From: Futiania mangrovi
GTDB taxonomy: Bacteria > Pseudomonadota > Alphaproteobacteria > Futianiales > Futianiaceae
Length of the DNA stretch: 64,000 nt
Reading direction: 5' to 3'
NCBI RefSeq assembly: GCF_024158125.1
Contig: NZ_JAMZFT010000001.1
Location: 992,001 to 1,056,000, forward strand
Below, in pieces: positions 1-8,364 of this stretch. The notes below the pieces were generated by a model. It was not told the origin of the DNA, ran no database searches, and saw only the letters and a program-made list of their open reading frames with translations. Position 1 is the stretch's first letter, and every line of letters starts with the position of its first letter. The position numbers were made by a program, and so were the translations under genes.

Positions 1-344
1 GCCTTCGCCACCGAGGCATAGAGCGTGAACGGCTCGTCGAAGGACCGCGCGAGCAGGCTCTCGTACACATACTCGCGGATGCCGGCTGCCGCCTGTCCCT
101 TCACGATCAGCGGGTTGAGGCTGTCGAAGCCGCCAAGCTGGCCGAGTACCAGCCGCCCGCCCTTTGGCGCAGCCGGGTCGGCGTAGGGGAAATGGGCGAA
201 GTCCGGGGGCAGCGCCGGTTCCCCGTGCATGGCGATGGCATGGCGCGGCTCCGCAGCGGCGGGCGCTGCGGCGAGGGTGAGCGCGGCAAGTCCGGCGAGG
301 GCCGGTCTCACCGCGCGCGTCAGTGATTCCCATGTGAGTCTCAT
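1..344 (-). CDS. ABC transporter substrate-binding protein, YejA-like (N-terminal part, cut by window edge)
   Basis: This is the N-terminal 114 residues of a periplasmic solute-binding protein of family 5. The start is an ATG at 342-344. A hydrophobic signal peptide with an Ala-rich cleavage region (about residues 1-31) is followed by a segment containing HAIAMHGEP, PPDFAHFPYADP and APKGG. These are characteristic of YejA-type binding proteins, which deliver oligopeptides or peptide antibiotics to the YejBEF importer. The rest, and any transporter genes, lie left of the window. It follows the Kef-type antiporter gene on the same strand after a gap of about 80 bp. The family call is good; the ligand is unknown. 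Confidence 0.75.
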   Translation of the reverse strand, partial: MRLTWESLTRAVRPALAGLAALTLAAAPAAAEPRHAIAMHGEPALPPDFAHFPYADPAAPKGGRLVLGQLGGFDSLNPLIVKGQAAAGIREYVYESLLARSFDEPFTLYASVAK

Positions 345-366
345 GCCGCGATGATGGCAGAAAGCC

Positions 367-403
367 CATGGCAACACATGGGCATTGCATGGGAAAACGC
401 ATG
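367..403. repeat. Four CATG-centred repeats phased at 10-12 bp
   Basis: Four CATG cores, three of them followed by GG, start at 367, 377, 388 and 400. The spacing is 10, 11 and 12 bp, so all lie on roughly one face of the helix. They sit in the short gap between the antiporter stop and the YejA-like start, in the expected promoter region of the latter. A regulatory role is inferred only from phasing and position. Confidence 0.35.
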
Positions 404-423
404 GGCAGGGCAGCAGGGCGGGC

Positions 424-2211
424 TCAGCGGTCCTTGCCCGCGATGTCCTTCTGGATCAGTTCGGCCAACTCGTCGGCGGCCTTCCGCGTCAGCTGGCGGC
501 GCTTCTCGAAATCGTCCTTGATCTCGTAGTGGGTGGCCAGCAGGTGCTCGTCGTGCTGGCGGAACGTGTCCACGGTCAGTTCAGCCGCCCGGTCCGGCAG
601 GCCAAGACCACGCAGCACGCTGCGTGCAAGGTGCAGCGAGCCGCGGAAGGTCTCCCGCTCGATCAGGCGCACGCCGAGGTCCATGAGGCGGTAGGCGTGC
701 TCCCGGTTGATCGCGCGGGCATAGATCTCGAGCTTCGGAAAGGCCTGGCGCACGGTCGCCGCGATCTTCAGCGAGGCCTCCATGTTGCCGACCGCAAGCA
801 CGAAAACGGCCGCCTTGTCCGCACCCGCCGCCCGCAGCAGGTCGACGCGCGAAGCGTCTCCGAAATAGCTCTTGTTGCCGAAACTCGCGACCAGCTTGAC
901 CTGCCGCGGGTCCTTCTCCAGCCCGACGAAGGGGATGCCGCGTGCCTTGAGGATGCGGCCAACGATCTGCCCGACCCGTCCGAACCCGGCGATGATGACC
1001 TGCGGGGCCTCTTCCTCCAGCGCCGCCATGTCCTCCTCGGCGTCCTCTGTCTTCTCGTGGCTGCGCGATTCCTCGTAGAGGTCGAGCAGGAGGAAGGCGA
1101 GCGGGGTCAGCGCCATCGATATCGTCACCGAAACGACCAGGATGTCCACGACGGCCGGGCGAAGTGCCCCCTCGGCGATTGCCACGGTGAAGATGACGAA
1201 CGCGAACTCGCCGCCCTGCGACAGGCCGATGGCGAGCGTGCGCGTCCCGTGCCTGCCAAGCGTGAACCACCAGCCGAGAGCCGCGAGGATCGTGCCCTTG
1301 AGCAGCATCAGGCCGAGCGCGATGCCGATGACCGCAACGGGCGCTTCGAGCGCGGTATCGATGTTCGCCGACATGCCGACCGCGATGAAGAACAGGCCGA
1401 GCAGCAGCGCCTTGAACGGCTCGATGTCCGTCTCGACCTGGTGGCGGAACTCGGAGTCCGCGAGCAGCACGCCCGCGAGGAAGGCGCCGAGGCCCATCGA
1501 AAGCCCCACCGACTCCATCAGAAGTGCGGTGCCGATCACGATGAGCAGGGCGAGCGCGGTCAGCACCTCCGGCACGTCCGCCGCCGCGACCGCGGAGTAG
1601 GCCGCGCCGACGATGAACCGGCCGCCGACGACGACGACGAACAGCGCGCCCAGCGCCTGCACGATCTTGGCCGGATCGGCAATCTCCTCGACCGGTTCGA
1701 GCCCCGTTGTCAGGAAGGGAATGAGCGCAAGGATCGGGATGACGGCGAGGTCCTGGAACAGGAGGACGGCAAAGCCCGTACGGCCCTGGCGCGTCGTCAT
1801 CTCGCCACGCTCGGCCAGGATCTGCAGTGCGAAGGCGGTGGACGAGAGGGCAAGCGCCAGGCCGACGATGATCGCCTCCTGCAGCGCCAGTCCGAACGCG
1901 AGGCCGATCGCGCCCAGCGCCAGCGTGGTTGCCGCCATCTGGCCGCCGCCCGCGCCGAGGATCGCGCGCCGCATGACCCACAGGCGCGAGGGCTGAAGCT
2001 CCAGCCCGATGATGAAGAGGAGAAGGACCACCCCGAACTCGGCGAAATGCAGGATGTTCTCGGGCTCCGCGATGAAGCCGAAGCCGAACGGGCCGATCAG
2101 GACGCCGGCCGCCAGGTAGCCGATGATCGAGCCAAGGCCAAGCCGCTTCGATACCGGCACGGCCAGCACCGCTGCGACGAGAAAGATGGCGGCTTCGCCG
2201 AGAAAATACAT
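424..2211 (-). CDS. Monovalent cation:proton antiporter of the CPA2/Kef type with a TrkA-N domain
   Basis: The 595-residue product has the usual CPA2 layout. A hydrophobic membrane domain of about 12 helices spans residues 1-375, with the typical stretches GYLAAGVLIGP and LLLFIIGLEL. A charged linker follows, then a cytosolic nucleotide-binding RCK (TrkA-N) domain from about residue 405 with the Rossmann motif GFGRVG. Length matches KefB/KefC (about 600). The family exchanges potassium for protons and in several bacteria protects against electrophiles. The gene lies 118 bp downstream of chrR on the same strand, so it may be read through from the sigma-factor operon. No separate KefF/KefG ancillary gene is seen. 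The exact Kef subtype cannot be decided. Confidence 0.88.
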   Translation of the reverse strand: MYFLGEAAIFLVAAVLAVPVSKRLGLGSIIGYLAAGVLIGPFGFGFIAEPENILHFAEFGVVLLLFIIGLELQPSRLWVMRRAILGAGGGQMAATTLALGAIGLAFGLALQEAIIVGLALALSSTAFALQILAERGEMTTRQGRTGFAVLLFQDLAVIPILALIPFLTTGLEPVEEIADPAKIVQALGALFVVVVGGRFIVGAAYSAVAAADVPEVLTALALLIVIGTALLMESVGLSMGLGAFLAGVLLADSEFRHQVETDIEPFKALLLGLFFIAVGMSANIDTALEAPVAVIGIALGLMLLKGTILAALGWWFTLGRHGTRTLAIGLSQGGEFAFVIFTVAIAEGALRPAVVDILVVSVTISMALTPLAFLLLDLYEESRSHEKTEDAEEDMAALEEEAPQVIIAGFGRVGQIVGRILKARGIPFVGLEKDPRQVKLVASFGNKSYFGDASRVDLLRAAGADKAAVFVLAVGNMEASLKIAATVRQAFPKLEIYARAINREHAYRLMDLGVRLIERETFRGSLHLARSVLRGLGLPDRAAELTVDTFRQHDEHLLATHYEIKDDFEKRRQLTRKAADELAELIQKDIAGKDR

Positions 2212-2329
2212 TATGGGTCCGATGCGCAGGGACAGGCGACCAGACCTGTTTTGCGCCCCGGACCGGACAATTCAAGGCTCAATTGCAGATAGGGCGGATG
2301 CGTCCGCGCGAAATCCCCCGCGCGCCCCC

Positions 2330-2989
2330 TCAGATCCGGATGAAGGGGTTGAGATAGCGTCCGATCGGGCCCGTCAGGCGCAACGGCGCGCTGGTGACGG
2401 CCAGGCAGATGCACTCCCCGTCCGCGTCGGCGACCGGCTGGTGGTCGTCGTCCGGACCGGCGATGGCCACGTCGCCGCGCACGAAGTGATTCCCCCGGTC
2501 CGTGAATCCGCCAGCGAGGACGAGTGTCATCTCCGCACCCTCGTGCGTGTGCCGCGGCATCACCGCGCCGGGCGCAATGCGCATCAGGCGGGTCGTGAAG
2601 CCCGGCCGGCCCTTCAGGAGCTCGACCTCCTTCAGGCCGATCATCGAGCGCCAGCCAAGTCCGCCGAAGCTTTCCCCAAGATAGCGCGCAAGCGGCATCG
2701 GCACCGCGAACGGCGCATCTGTTGCCGGGCGCGCACCTGCCTGCGGAGCAAGCTCCGCAGCATCGTCAAGGCAGTCGAGCACGCGGTCGAGAAGGCTTTC
2801 GGACACGGGCTCCGGTCCGATTTCCTCAAGCATCGCGCCACCCAGCGTCTCGAGGCGCGCGGCCTCCGCACGGCACGCGGGGCACAGTGTAAGATGCGTC
2901 GCGACCAGCAGGGCCAGCGGCTCAGGCATGGAGCCTGCCGCATACTCCAGAAGCAGGTCTTCACCCGGATGATGGATGGGTCCGGTCAT
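2330..2989 (-). CDS. chrR: ChrR-type zinc-binding anti-sigma factor
   Basis: The 219-residue protein has both ChrR domains. The N-terminal zinc anti-sigma domain carries H6, H32, C36 and C39, in nearly the same spacing as the zinc ligands of Rhodobacter sphaeroides ChrR. The C-terminal cupin domain carries H147, H149, E153 and H183. In the characterised system the N-domain sequesters RpoE, and the cupin domain is needed for release when singlet oxygen or organic hydroperoxides appear. The start ATG overlaps the stop of the sigma-factor gene (ATGA), so the two are translationally coupled. All expected metal ligands are present, so a working anti-sigma factor is inferred. Confidence 0.93.
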   Translation of the reverse strand: MTGPIHHPGEDLLLEYAAGSMPEPLALLVATHLTLCPACRAEAARLETLGGAMLEEIGPEPVSESLLDRVLDCLDDAAELAPQAGARPATDAPFAVPMPLARYLGESFGGLGWRSMIGLKEVELLKGRPGFTTRLMRIAPGAVMPRHTHEGAEMTLVLAGGFTDRGNHFVRGDVAIAGPDDDHQPVADADGECICLAVTSAPLRLTGPIGRYLNPFIRI

Positions 2990-3543
2990 GCAATATGCTC
3001 CAGAACGCTCTTCAGCCTGGCCGTGGCCAGCCGTAATCTCGATTTCACCGTGCCGAGCGGAAGGTCCATCCGCTCGGCGATCTGGCTGTGCGACAGGTCC
3101 TCGAAGTAGGCGAGCTTCAGAAGCGAAAGCTGACCTTCTGGAAGTCCCTGCATCGCGCTGTGCAGCCGCTCTCCCATGTCCGCCGCCTCGAGCGCATCGT
3201 CCGCCGCGGGCGGCGCGTCCGCGACCAGCGCGGGGTCTTCCGGGTCGATTTCCGGCCGCCGTTCCCGCCGCAGCACGTCGATCCGGCGGTTCCGTGCGAT
3301 CGTGAAGATCCAGGTGCTGGCCGAGGCCTTTGCTGGATCGAACTGAACTGCCCGGCGCCAAACCGTCAGCATGACGTCCTGAACCAGGTCTTCCGCTACC
3401 TCGTCCGTGGCGCCGAGGCGACGCAGATAGGCCTTGATCCGCGGCGCCATCACGCGGAACAGCGATGCGAACGCACCGCGATCGCGGTCCACCGCAATCG
3501 CTGCCATCAGGGATTGAAGGTCGTAGGCGTCGGACAGGGTCAC
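2986..3543 (-). CDS. rpoE: ECF sigma factor, RpoE of the singlet-oxygen response (ECF11 type)
   Basis: The 185-residue protein has sigma region 2 (about residues 20-90, with EDLVQDVMLTVW and STWIFTIARNRRID) and region 4 (about 130-180, with LSHSQIAERMDLPLGTVKSR). It directs RNA polymerase to genes of the photo-oxidative response. Pairing with ChrR in an overlapping operon supports this subtype. The start is uncertain. I chose GTG at 3543, which gives the usual length and has GGAG just upstream. The only in-frame ATG nearby (3507) has no visible ribosome site and would clip the protein. A promoter-like TGATCC-N18-TAAAAC lies about 130 bp upstream, suggesting autoregulation. Confidence 0.92.
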   Translation of the reverse strand: MTLSDAYDLQSLMAAIAVDRDRGAFASLFRVMAPRIKAYLRRLGATDEVAEDLVQDVMLTVWRRAVQFDPAKASASTWIFTIARNRRIDVLRRERRPEIDPEDPALVADAPPAADDALEAADMGERLHSAMQGLPEGQLSLLKLAYFEDLSHSQIAERMDLPLGTVKSRLRLATARLKSVLEHIA

Positions 3544-3673
3544 GGTCTCCGAAGTCTTCGGGCCATTTGACGGAAGGACACGCCCTCCCGCAACCCCGAT
3601 CCCGGGGCGGCCTTGACGTTCGAGAACCCGCACGCTGTCCACGCGACCTCGCTTCCCTCGCTTGTAACGAACC

Positions 3674-3703
3674 GTTTTACGCAAGCCCCCGCATGCCGGA
3701 TCA
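3674..3703 (-). promoter_or_regulatory. Putative RpoE-type promoter for rpoE-chrR
   Basis: Read on the minus strand, TGATCC (3703-3698) is followed after exactly 18 bp by TAAAAC (3679-3674). This fits the TGATCC -35 element and TA-rich -10 element described for Rhodobacter RpoE. It points toward the rpoE gene, whose start is about 130 bp away. Confidence 0.65.
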
Positions 3704-3722
3704 CTTGGGCCGCAGCCGCGTA

Positions 3723-3752
3723 TGATCCGCCTGTGCGCGGGGCGCGTATTCC
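3723..3752 (+). promoter_or_regulatory. Putative RpoE-type promoter for the ufaD operon
   Basis: TGATCC (3723-3728) is followed after 18 bp by TATTCC (3747-3752), pointing toward the flavin oxidoreductase gene that starts at 3823. The -10 match is weaker than in the opposite promoter. The two -35 elements are only 19 bp apart, so the sigma factor would control both directions from one short region. Confidence 0.6.
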
Positions 3753-3822
3753 GATAGAGCTTGTTGCCGGCCCTCCACTCCGGGTGGCCGCCGATCCCCC
3801 GGACGAAAGGGCAGTACCCCGT

Positions 3823-5175
3823 ATGAGAATTGCAGTCATCGGCAGCGGCGTGAGCGGTCTGTCGGCAGCGTGGGCGCTTTCGCGCGTGCACGACGTTGCC
3901 CTTTACGAGGCCGAGCCGCGCCTTGGCGGTCATGCCAACACCGTCACCGTCATGGACCGCGGGCGCGAGGTGCCCGTGGACACTGGCTTCATCGTCTACA
4001 ACGAGCACAATTATCCCAACCTCGTACGCTTCTTCGATGCGCTGGGCGTACCGACGCAGGCGAGCGACATGTCGTTTGCCGTTTCCGCCGACGGTGGGGC
4101 GTTCGAATATGCAGGCGACGTCCGCGGTCTCGTTGCGCAACCGGCGAACCTGTTGCGCCGGCGTTACTGGCGGATGCTGGCCGACGTGGTGCGCTTCTAC
4201 CGGTCGGGGGCCTCCGTGCTGGCAAGGTTGCCTGACGCCCGCCACGATGCGCAGGCGCCGACGCTGCGCGATATCCTGGAGGACGGGGGCTATTCGCAGA
4301 CCTTCGCCGTGGACCATTTGTTGCCGATGGCAGCCGCGATCTGGTCGTCGACTGTGGAGAAGATCCTCGATTTTCCGGCGGAGACGTTTCTCAACTTCTT
4401 CGTCAACCACGGCCTGCTGAACCTGGGGGAGCGGCCGCGCTGGCGCACGGTCACGGGCGGCAGCCGGTCTTACGTGGAGAAGGTGGGCGCCCACCTCGGC
4501 CAGCGGGTGCGCCTTGCCACGCCTGTCGCCGAGGTGCGCCGCACGCCCGCGGGCGTCGTCGTGATCGACCGGCAGGGGCATCGCGACACCTTCGACGAGG
4601 TGATCCTCGCCACCCATGCCGACCAGTCGCTGGCCCTTCTGGGCGCGGGCGCGACGGTGAGCGAGCGCGGCGTCCTCGGCCGCTTCCGCTTCCAGCCCAA
4701 TCTCGCGATCCTGCACACCGATCCCTCGCTGATGCCCCAGCGCCGCATGGCGTGGGCCAGCTGGAACTATATCTCGGCAGGCGCCGAGGACCGGTCGCGG
4801 CACGTCACGCTGACCTACTGGATGAACCGGCTGCAGGGGCTGGAAACGCAGAAGCCGCTGTTCGTGACGCTCAATCCGCTGAAGCCTCCCGCGCCGGAGA
4901 CGGTCGTCACGCGCACCATGTACCGCCATCCGGTCATGGACCGCGAAACCCTCAAGGGGCAGGGGGAGTTGCCCTCGATCCAGGGGCTCGACGGCATCTG
5001 GCATTGCGGCGCATGGTGCGGATACGGGTTCCACGAGGACGGCGCGCAGGCGGGCTTCGCGGTCGCCGCCGCGCTGGGCGCACCCGTGCCGTGGGCGGAC
5101 GCCATCCGCGAGATGAGCCCGGCGGGCAGCGCCGCCCTGCCGCGCCGGCGGGAAGGGATCGCGCTCACGGGATGA
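3823..5175 (+). CDS. ufaD: FAD-dependent oxidoreductase, UfaD-like (furan fatty acid desaturase)
   Basis: The 450-residue protein starts with a Rossmann FAD motif (GSGVSGLSAAW, residues 7-17) and has the layout of flavin amine-oxidase-like enzymes. It fits the R. sphaeroides RSP_1091 type. In that organism UfaD introduces a second double bond into methylated vaccenoyl chains of phospholipids, on the way to furan fatty acids, and the locus belongs to the RpoE regulon. The call rests on family features and on identical gene order (next gene DUF1365, then symporter and DUF3833). The start ATG at 3823 was chosen because the FAD motif follows at once; upstream in-frame sequence belongs to the promoter region. 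It overlaps the next gene by ATGA. Confidence 0.82.
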   Translation: MRIAVIGSGVSGLSAAWALSRVHDVALYEAEPRLGGHANTVTVMDRGREVPVDTGFIVYNEHNYPNLVRFFDALGVPTQASDMSFAVSADGGAFEYAGDVRGLVAQPANLLRRRYWRMLADVVRFYRSGASVLARLPDARHDAQAPTLRDILEDGGYSQTFAVDHLLPMAAAIWSSTVEKILDFPAETFLNFFVNHGLLNLGERPRWRTVTGGSRSYVEKVGAHLGQRVRLATPVAEVRRTPAGVVVIDRQGHRDTFDEVILATHADQSLALLGAGATVSERGVLGRFRFQPNLAILHTDPSLMPQRRMAWASWNYISAGAEDRSRHVTLTYWMNRLQGLETQKPLFVTLNPLKPPAPETVVTRTMYRHPVMDRETLKGQGELPSIQGLDGIWHCGAWCGYGFHEDGAQAGFAVAAALGAPVPWADAIREMSPAGSAALPRRREGIALTG

Positions 5176-5987
5176 CCGGAACCGCACGCCAGCGCGCCTC
5201 GGCACTCTACCGGGGCGAGGTGATCCACCGGCGCCATGCCGCGCCGGCGCACGAGTTGCGCGCCAACGTCTATTCTCTCCTGCTCGATCTCGACGAGCTT
5301 GAGGACCTCACCCGGGAGCTTTCGCTCTTCGGGCACGGGAAGCGGCGTCCCTTTTCCTTCCGCGACCGCGATCACGGACCGCGCGACGGCACGCCGCTCA
5401 AGGCCTGGATCGTGGAGGAACTGACCCGCGCCGGACTGTCCGCCGAACGCTGGAGCATTCGCCTCCATTGCTTCCCCCGCGTACTCGGCAGCGTGTTCAA
5501 CCCGCTCTCGACCTGGTTCGCCCATGACGAGACGGGCGCTTTACGCGCCATTCTCTACGAGGTGTCGAACACCTTCGGGCAGCGGCACGGCTATCTGGTG
5601 CCCATCGACCCGGAGGAGGGTGCCGCGCACCGGCACACGGCGCAGAAGACCTTCCACGTCTCGCCCTTCTTCGACGTCGCCGGCACCTATGCCTTCCGCA
5701 CGGCGGTTCCGGGGGAGCGTCTGAACCTGATGATCCGCTACGACGGACCGGAGGGGCCGCGCCTCACCGCCACGCACACCGGCGAGCGCCGGGCTCTGAC
5801 GGACACGGAGTTGCTGAAGGCCGCCGCCGCCTGCCCGTACCTCACCTTCCGCGTGCTGCGCGGCATCCACTGGCACGCGCTGAAACTGTGGCTGAAGGGC
5901 GCGCGCTATCACGCCCCGCCCGCACCGCCCGCGCGTCTTGTCGAGGTGGTGAAGGGCCCGGACGCGCTGGCCGGTCCCGCGGAATGA
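5172..5987 (+). CDS. ufaO: DUF1365 protein, UfaO-like (furan ring formation)
   Basis: The 271-residue protein is a full-length DUF1365 member with the conserved stretches HRRHAAPAHELRANVYSLLLD, NPLSTWF and KTFHVSPFF. In R. sphaeroides the DUF1365 protein at this position (RSP_1090, UfaO) is needed with oxygen to turn the diunsaturated methylated acyl chain into the furan ring. Here it follows ufaD with an ATGA overlap and is followed by another overlapping gene, so the operon is tightly coupled. DUF1365 proteins elsewhere occur with cyclopropane synthase genes without a defined role, so the enzymatic assignment depends on the operon context. Confidence 0.8.
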   Translation: MTGTARQRASALYRGEVIHRRHAAPAHELRANVYSLLLDLDELEDLTRELSLFGHGKRRPFSFRDRDHGPRDGTPLKAWIVEELTRAGLSAERWSIRLHCFPRVLGSVFNPLSTWFAHDETGALRAILYEVSNTFGQRHGYLVPIDPEEGAAHRHTAQKTFHVSPFFDVAGTYAFRTAVPGERLNLMIRYDGPEGPRLTATHTGERRALTDTELLKAAAACPYLTFRVLRGIHWHALKLWLKGARYHAPPAPPARLVEVVKGPDALAGPAE

Positions 5988-7309
5988 CCCGGCCCGCCAC
6001 CTGGGGGCGGGCGCTCGCCTACGGGCTGCCGGGCCTGCCGCTCGCGGCGCTTCTCTTGCCGCTCTATGTCTATCTGCCGTCCTTCTATGCCGAGGACATG
6101 GGGCTGGGGCTCGCCGCCGTCGGCACGGTCCTTCTCGCCGCGCGGCTGTGGGACATGGGGACCGACCCGGTCGTCGGCTATTTCTCCGACCATATCCGGA
6201 CGCGCTTCGGGCGCAGGCGGCTCCTGATGGCGGCGGGCGCGCCGGTCCTGCTCGTCTCGACCTGGGCGTTGTTCGTGCCGCCCGAGGGGGCGGGTCCGCT
6301 CTACCTGCTGGTCACGAGCATGGGGGCCTATCTCGGCCTGACACTCGTCCTCCTGCCGTTCAGCGCGTGGGGGGCGGAGCTTTCGAACGACTACGACGGG
6401 CGCACCTCGCTCGCGGCGGGGCGCGAGGGGTTCACGCTCGCAGGCACCCTGATCGGCGTCGGCGTGCCCGCAGCACTCGGCCTGACGGGTGGAGATGCAC
6501 TCGAACTGATCGCTTTGGGCCTTCTCATCGTATTACCGGCATGTCTGTTCGTGACCTTCCTTTCGGTGCCGGAACCGCCGGCCCATCGGCAGACCTTGCC
6601 ACCCCTGTCGCAAGGGGTGCGGGTGCTGGCGCGCAACCGGCCGTTCGTGAAGCTGCTCGTGGCCTATGTGCTCAACGGCTGCGCCAACGGCCTGCCGGCG
6701 ACACTGTTTCTCCTGTACGTCAAGCATGTCCTGCAAGTGCCCGACATGTCAGGACTTCTTCTTCTGATTTATTTCGGGTGCGGGGCGGCGTCGGTGCCGC
6801 TGTGGGTCTGGGTCAGCAAGCGCACGGGAAAGAAACCCGCCTGGATCGGCTCGATGATCTGGGCGGCCGTGATCTTCGCATTCGTGCCGCTTCTGGGACC
6901 TGGCGACGTGGGCTGGTACATTGCGATCATCGTGGCGACAGGCATCGGGCTTGGCGCGGACCTGGCGCTTCCGGCATCGATGCAGGCGGACGTGATCGAC
7001 CTCGACCGGGTGGAAACGGGGACGGAGCGTGCGGGCCTCTATTTCTCGCTGTGGGGCATGGCGACCAAGCTGGCGCTGGCGCTGGCGGTCGGCATCGCCT
7101 TCCCGCTGCTCGACCTTGCGGGCTTCGCGCCGGAGGCGGAGGCGAACGGCCCACAGGCGCTGACGGCGCTGGCGTTGCTTTACGCCTTCGGACCGTCGCT
7201 TCTGAAACTCGCCGCCGTCGCGGTGGTCTGGACCTATCCGATCGACGCGGCCGCGCAGGCGGAGATCCGTGCGCGGCTAACGGACGGGGAAGCCGCGCGG
7301 CATGCATGA
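5984..7309 (+). CDS. GPH/MelB-type major facilitator symporter
   Basis: The 441-residue protein has about 12 hydrophobic helices and the GPH-family signature region near the N-terminus (DMGTDPVVGYFSDHIRTRFGRRR, residues about 58-80). Family members move sugars or other organic solutes with protons or cations. Position and type match the symporter gene of the R. sphaeroides RpoE-dependent operon (RSP_1089). Its substrate is unknown, and a lipid-related or stress-related solute can only be guessed. The ATG at 5984 overlaps the previous stop. In-frame sequence upstream belongs to the DUF1365 gene. Confidence 0.85.
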   Translation: MTRPATWGRALAYGLPGLPLAALLLPLYVYLPSFYAEDMGLGLAAVGTVLLAARLWDMGTDPVVGYFSDHIRTRFGRRRLLMAAGAPVLLVSTWALFVPPEGAGPLYLLVTSMGAYLGLTLVLLPFSAWGAELSNDYDGRTSLAAGREGFTLAGTLIGVGVPAALGLTGGDALELIALGLLIVLPACLFVTFLSVPEPPAHRQTLPPLSQGVRVLARNRPFVKLLVAYVLNGCANGLPATLFLLYVKHVLQVPDMSGLLLLIYFGCGAASVPLWVWVSKRTGKKPAWIGSMIWAAVIFAFVPLLGPGDVGWYIAIIVATGIGLGADLALPASMQADVIDLDRVETGTERAGLYFSLWGMATKLALALAVGIAFPLLDLAGFAPEAEANGPQALTALALLYAFGPSLLKLAAVAVVWTYPIDAAAQAEIRARLTDGEAARHA

Positions 7310-7328
7310 CCGGCAGAGGGAGCATTTC

Positions 7329-7919
7329 ATGTCCTGGTCTCGTCTCGGGCTGGCGGGTCTGCTCGCCCTCGTTCTCGCAGGGTGCGGCGGCATGAACGTT
7401 CAGGACTTCAAGGGCCGCGAGCCGCGCCTGGTGATCGAGGACTATTTCGCGGGCCGCACGCTCGCCTGGGGCATGTTCCACGACCGCTTCGGCAATCTGC
7501 GCCGCGAGTTCGAGGTGACCATCGACGGCACCTGGGACGAGGCCAAGCAGACCCTGACCCTCGTCGAGGACTTCGTCTATGCCGACGGGGAGGAGGAGCG
7601 GCGCGTCTGGACCATCGTCAAGACCGGCCCCGACACCTACACCGGAACCGCGGACGGCGTCGTCGGCACGGCGGAGGGGGAGGCGCAGGGCAACACGCTC
7701 AACTGGCGCTACACCTTCGCGCTGCCCGTGGGCGAAAGCGTCTGGAACGTGCAGTTCGACGACTGGCTCTATCTCCAGCCGGGCGGTGCGCTGCTGAACC
7801 GCGCGGTGGTCAGCAAGTTCGGCCTGACGCTGGGGGAGGTGTCGCTCGCCTTCGTGAAGCCGGAGAAGCTGTCGGCTGCCGCGGGGAATGAGCCGATGCA
7901 GACGGCAGCCGCGGAATAG
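7329..7919 (+). CDS. DUF3833 lipoprotein
   Basis: The product is a lipoprotein of 196 residues. A signal peptide ends in a lipobox (LVLAGC), and the mature domain contains the DUF3833 features NVQDFKG and RTLAWGMFHDRFGNLRR. The ATG at 7329 was preferred over one at 7302 because GAGGGAG lies a proper distance upstream and the signal peptide then begins directly. It is the last gene of the RpoE-type operon, in the position of RSP_1088 in R. sphaeroides. The fold resembles small lipocalin-like barrels, which would suit lipid handling at the membrane, but no activity is known. Confidence 0.82.
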   Translation: MSWSRLGLAGLLALVLAGCGGMNVQDFKGREPRLVIEDYFAGRTLAWGMFHDRFGNLRREFEVTIDGTWDEAKQTLTLVEDFVYADGEEERRVWTIVKTGPDTYTGTADGVVGTAEGEAQGNTLNWRYTFALPVGESVWNVQFDDWLYLQPGGALLNRAVVSKFGLTLGEVSLAFVKPEKLSAAAGNEPMQTAAAE

Positions 7920-7923
7920 GGCG

Positions 7924-8364
7924 TCAGGTCTTCAACGCCAGGCGGCGGCGCACGACACGCACGAGCGGGCCGATCAGCGGCAGCTTCGCATAGAACTCAG
8001 CCCCCGAATCCCAGTGATCGAGGTGGCGGACGATGCGGCCGCCTGCGTCGATCTCCACCTCGCTCATGCCCGGGATCTCCCAGTCGCGGCCGAGCGCGCG
8101 GAAGCGGAATACCCAGCGGATGTAGCCCGCGCGCGCGGTCAGCGCCTGGTCCAGCACCTCGAAGCGCGGGTTCTCCGTATCCTCGAACATGTGCGCCAGG
8201 ATGCGCTTGTACGCCTCCACCCCGCGCACGTCGTTGAACGGGTCGGTGAAATGGATGTCGGGCGCGCACAGCGTATCGAGCGTGCCGAGCGTTTCAGGAC
8301 TCAGGGTCTCGAACAGCCGGGCATAGGCCCCAAGCTTCGCCGCGCGGGCGTCATGGCCGCTCAC
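7924..8364 (-). CDS. SnoaL/NTF2-like protein
   Basis: The 146-residue protein has the small alpha+beta cone layout of SnoaL-like/NTF2 proteins: an N-terminal helix (ARLFETLSPETL), FTDPFNDVRGVEAYKRILAHMF, then strands ending in VRHLDHWD. Some members isomerise or hydrate small ligands and others only bind. The start is GTG at 8364 inside a GTGA overlap with the SDR stop, so translation is coupled. It converges with the DUF3833 gene with only four bases between the stops and no visible terminator. A similar small protein in RpoE-type regulons suggests a shared role with the SDR. Confidence 0.78.
   Translation of the reverse strand: MSGHDARAAKLGAYARLFETLSPETLGTLDTLCAPDIHFTDPFNDVRGVEAYKRILAHMFEDTENPRFEVLDQALTARAGYIRWVFRFRALGRDWEIPGMSEVEIDAGGRIVRHLDHWDSGAEFYAKLPLIGPLVRVVRRRLALKT

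Noticed and set aside
385-2292. Long open frame on the plus strand opposite the antiporter gene
   Set aside because: It mirrors the codon bias of the antiporter gene; the product is a highly charged Arg/Asp-rich chain without a domain, while the minus-strand frame gives a clear CPA2 protein.
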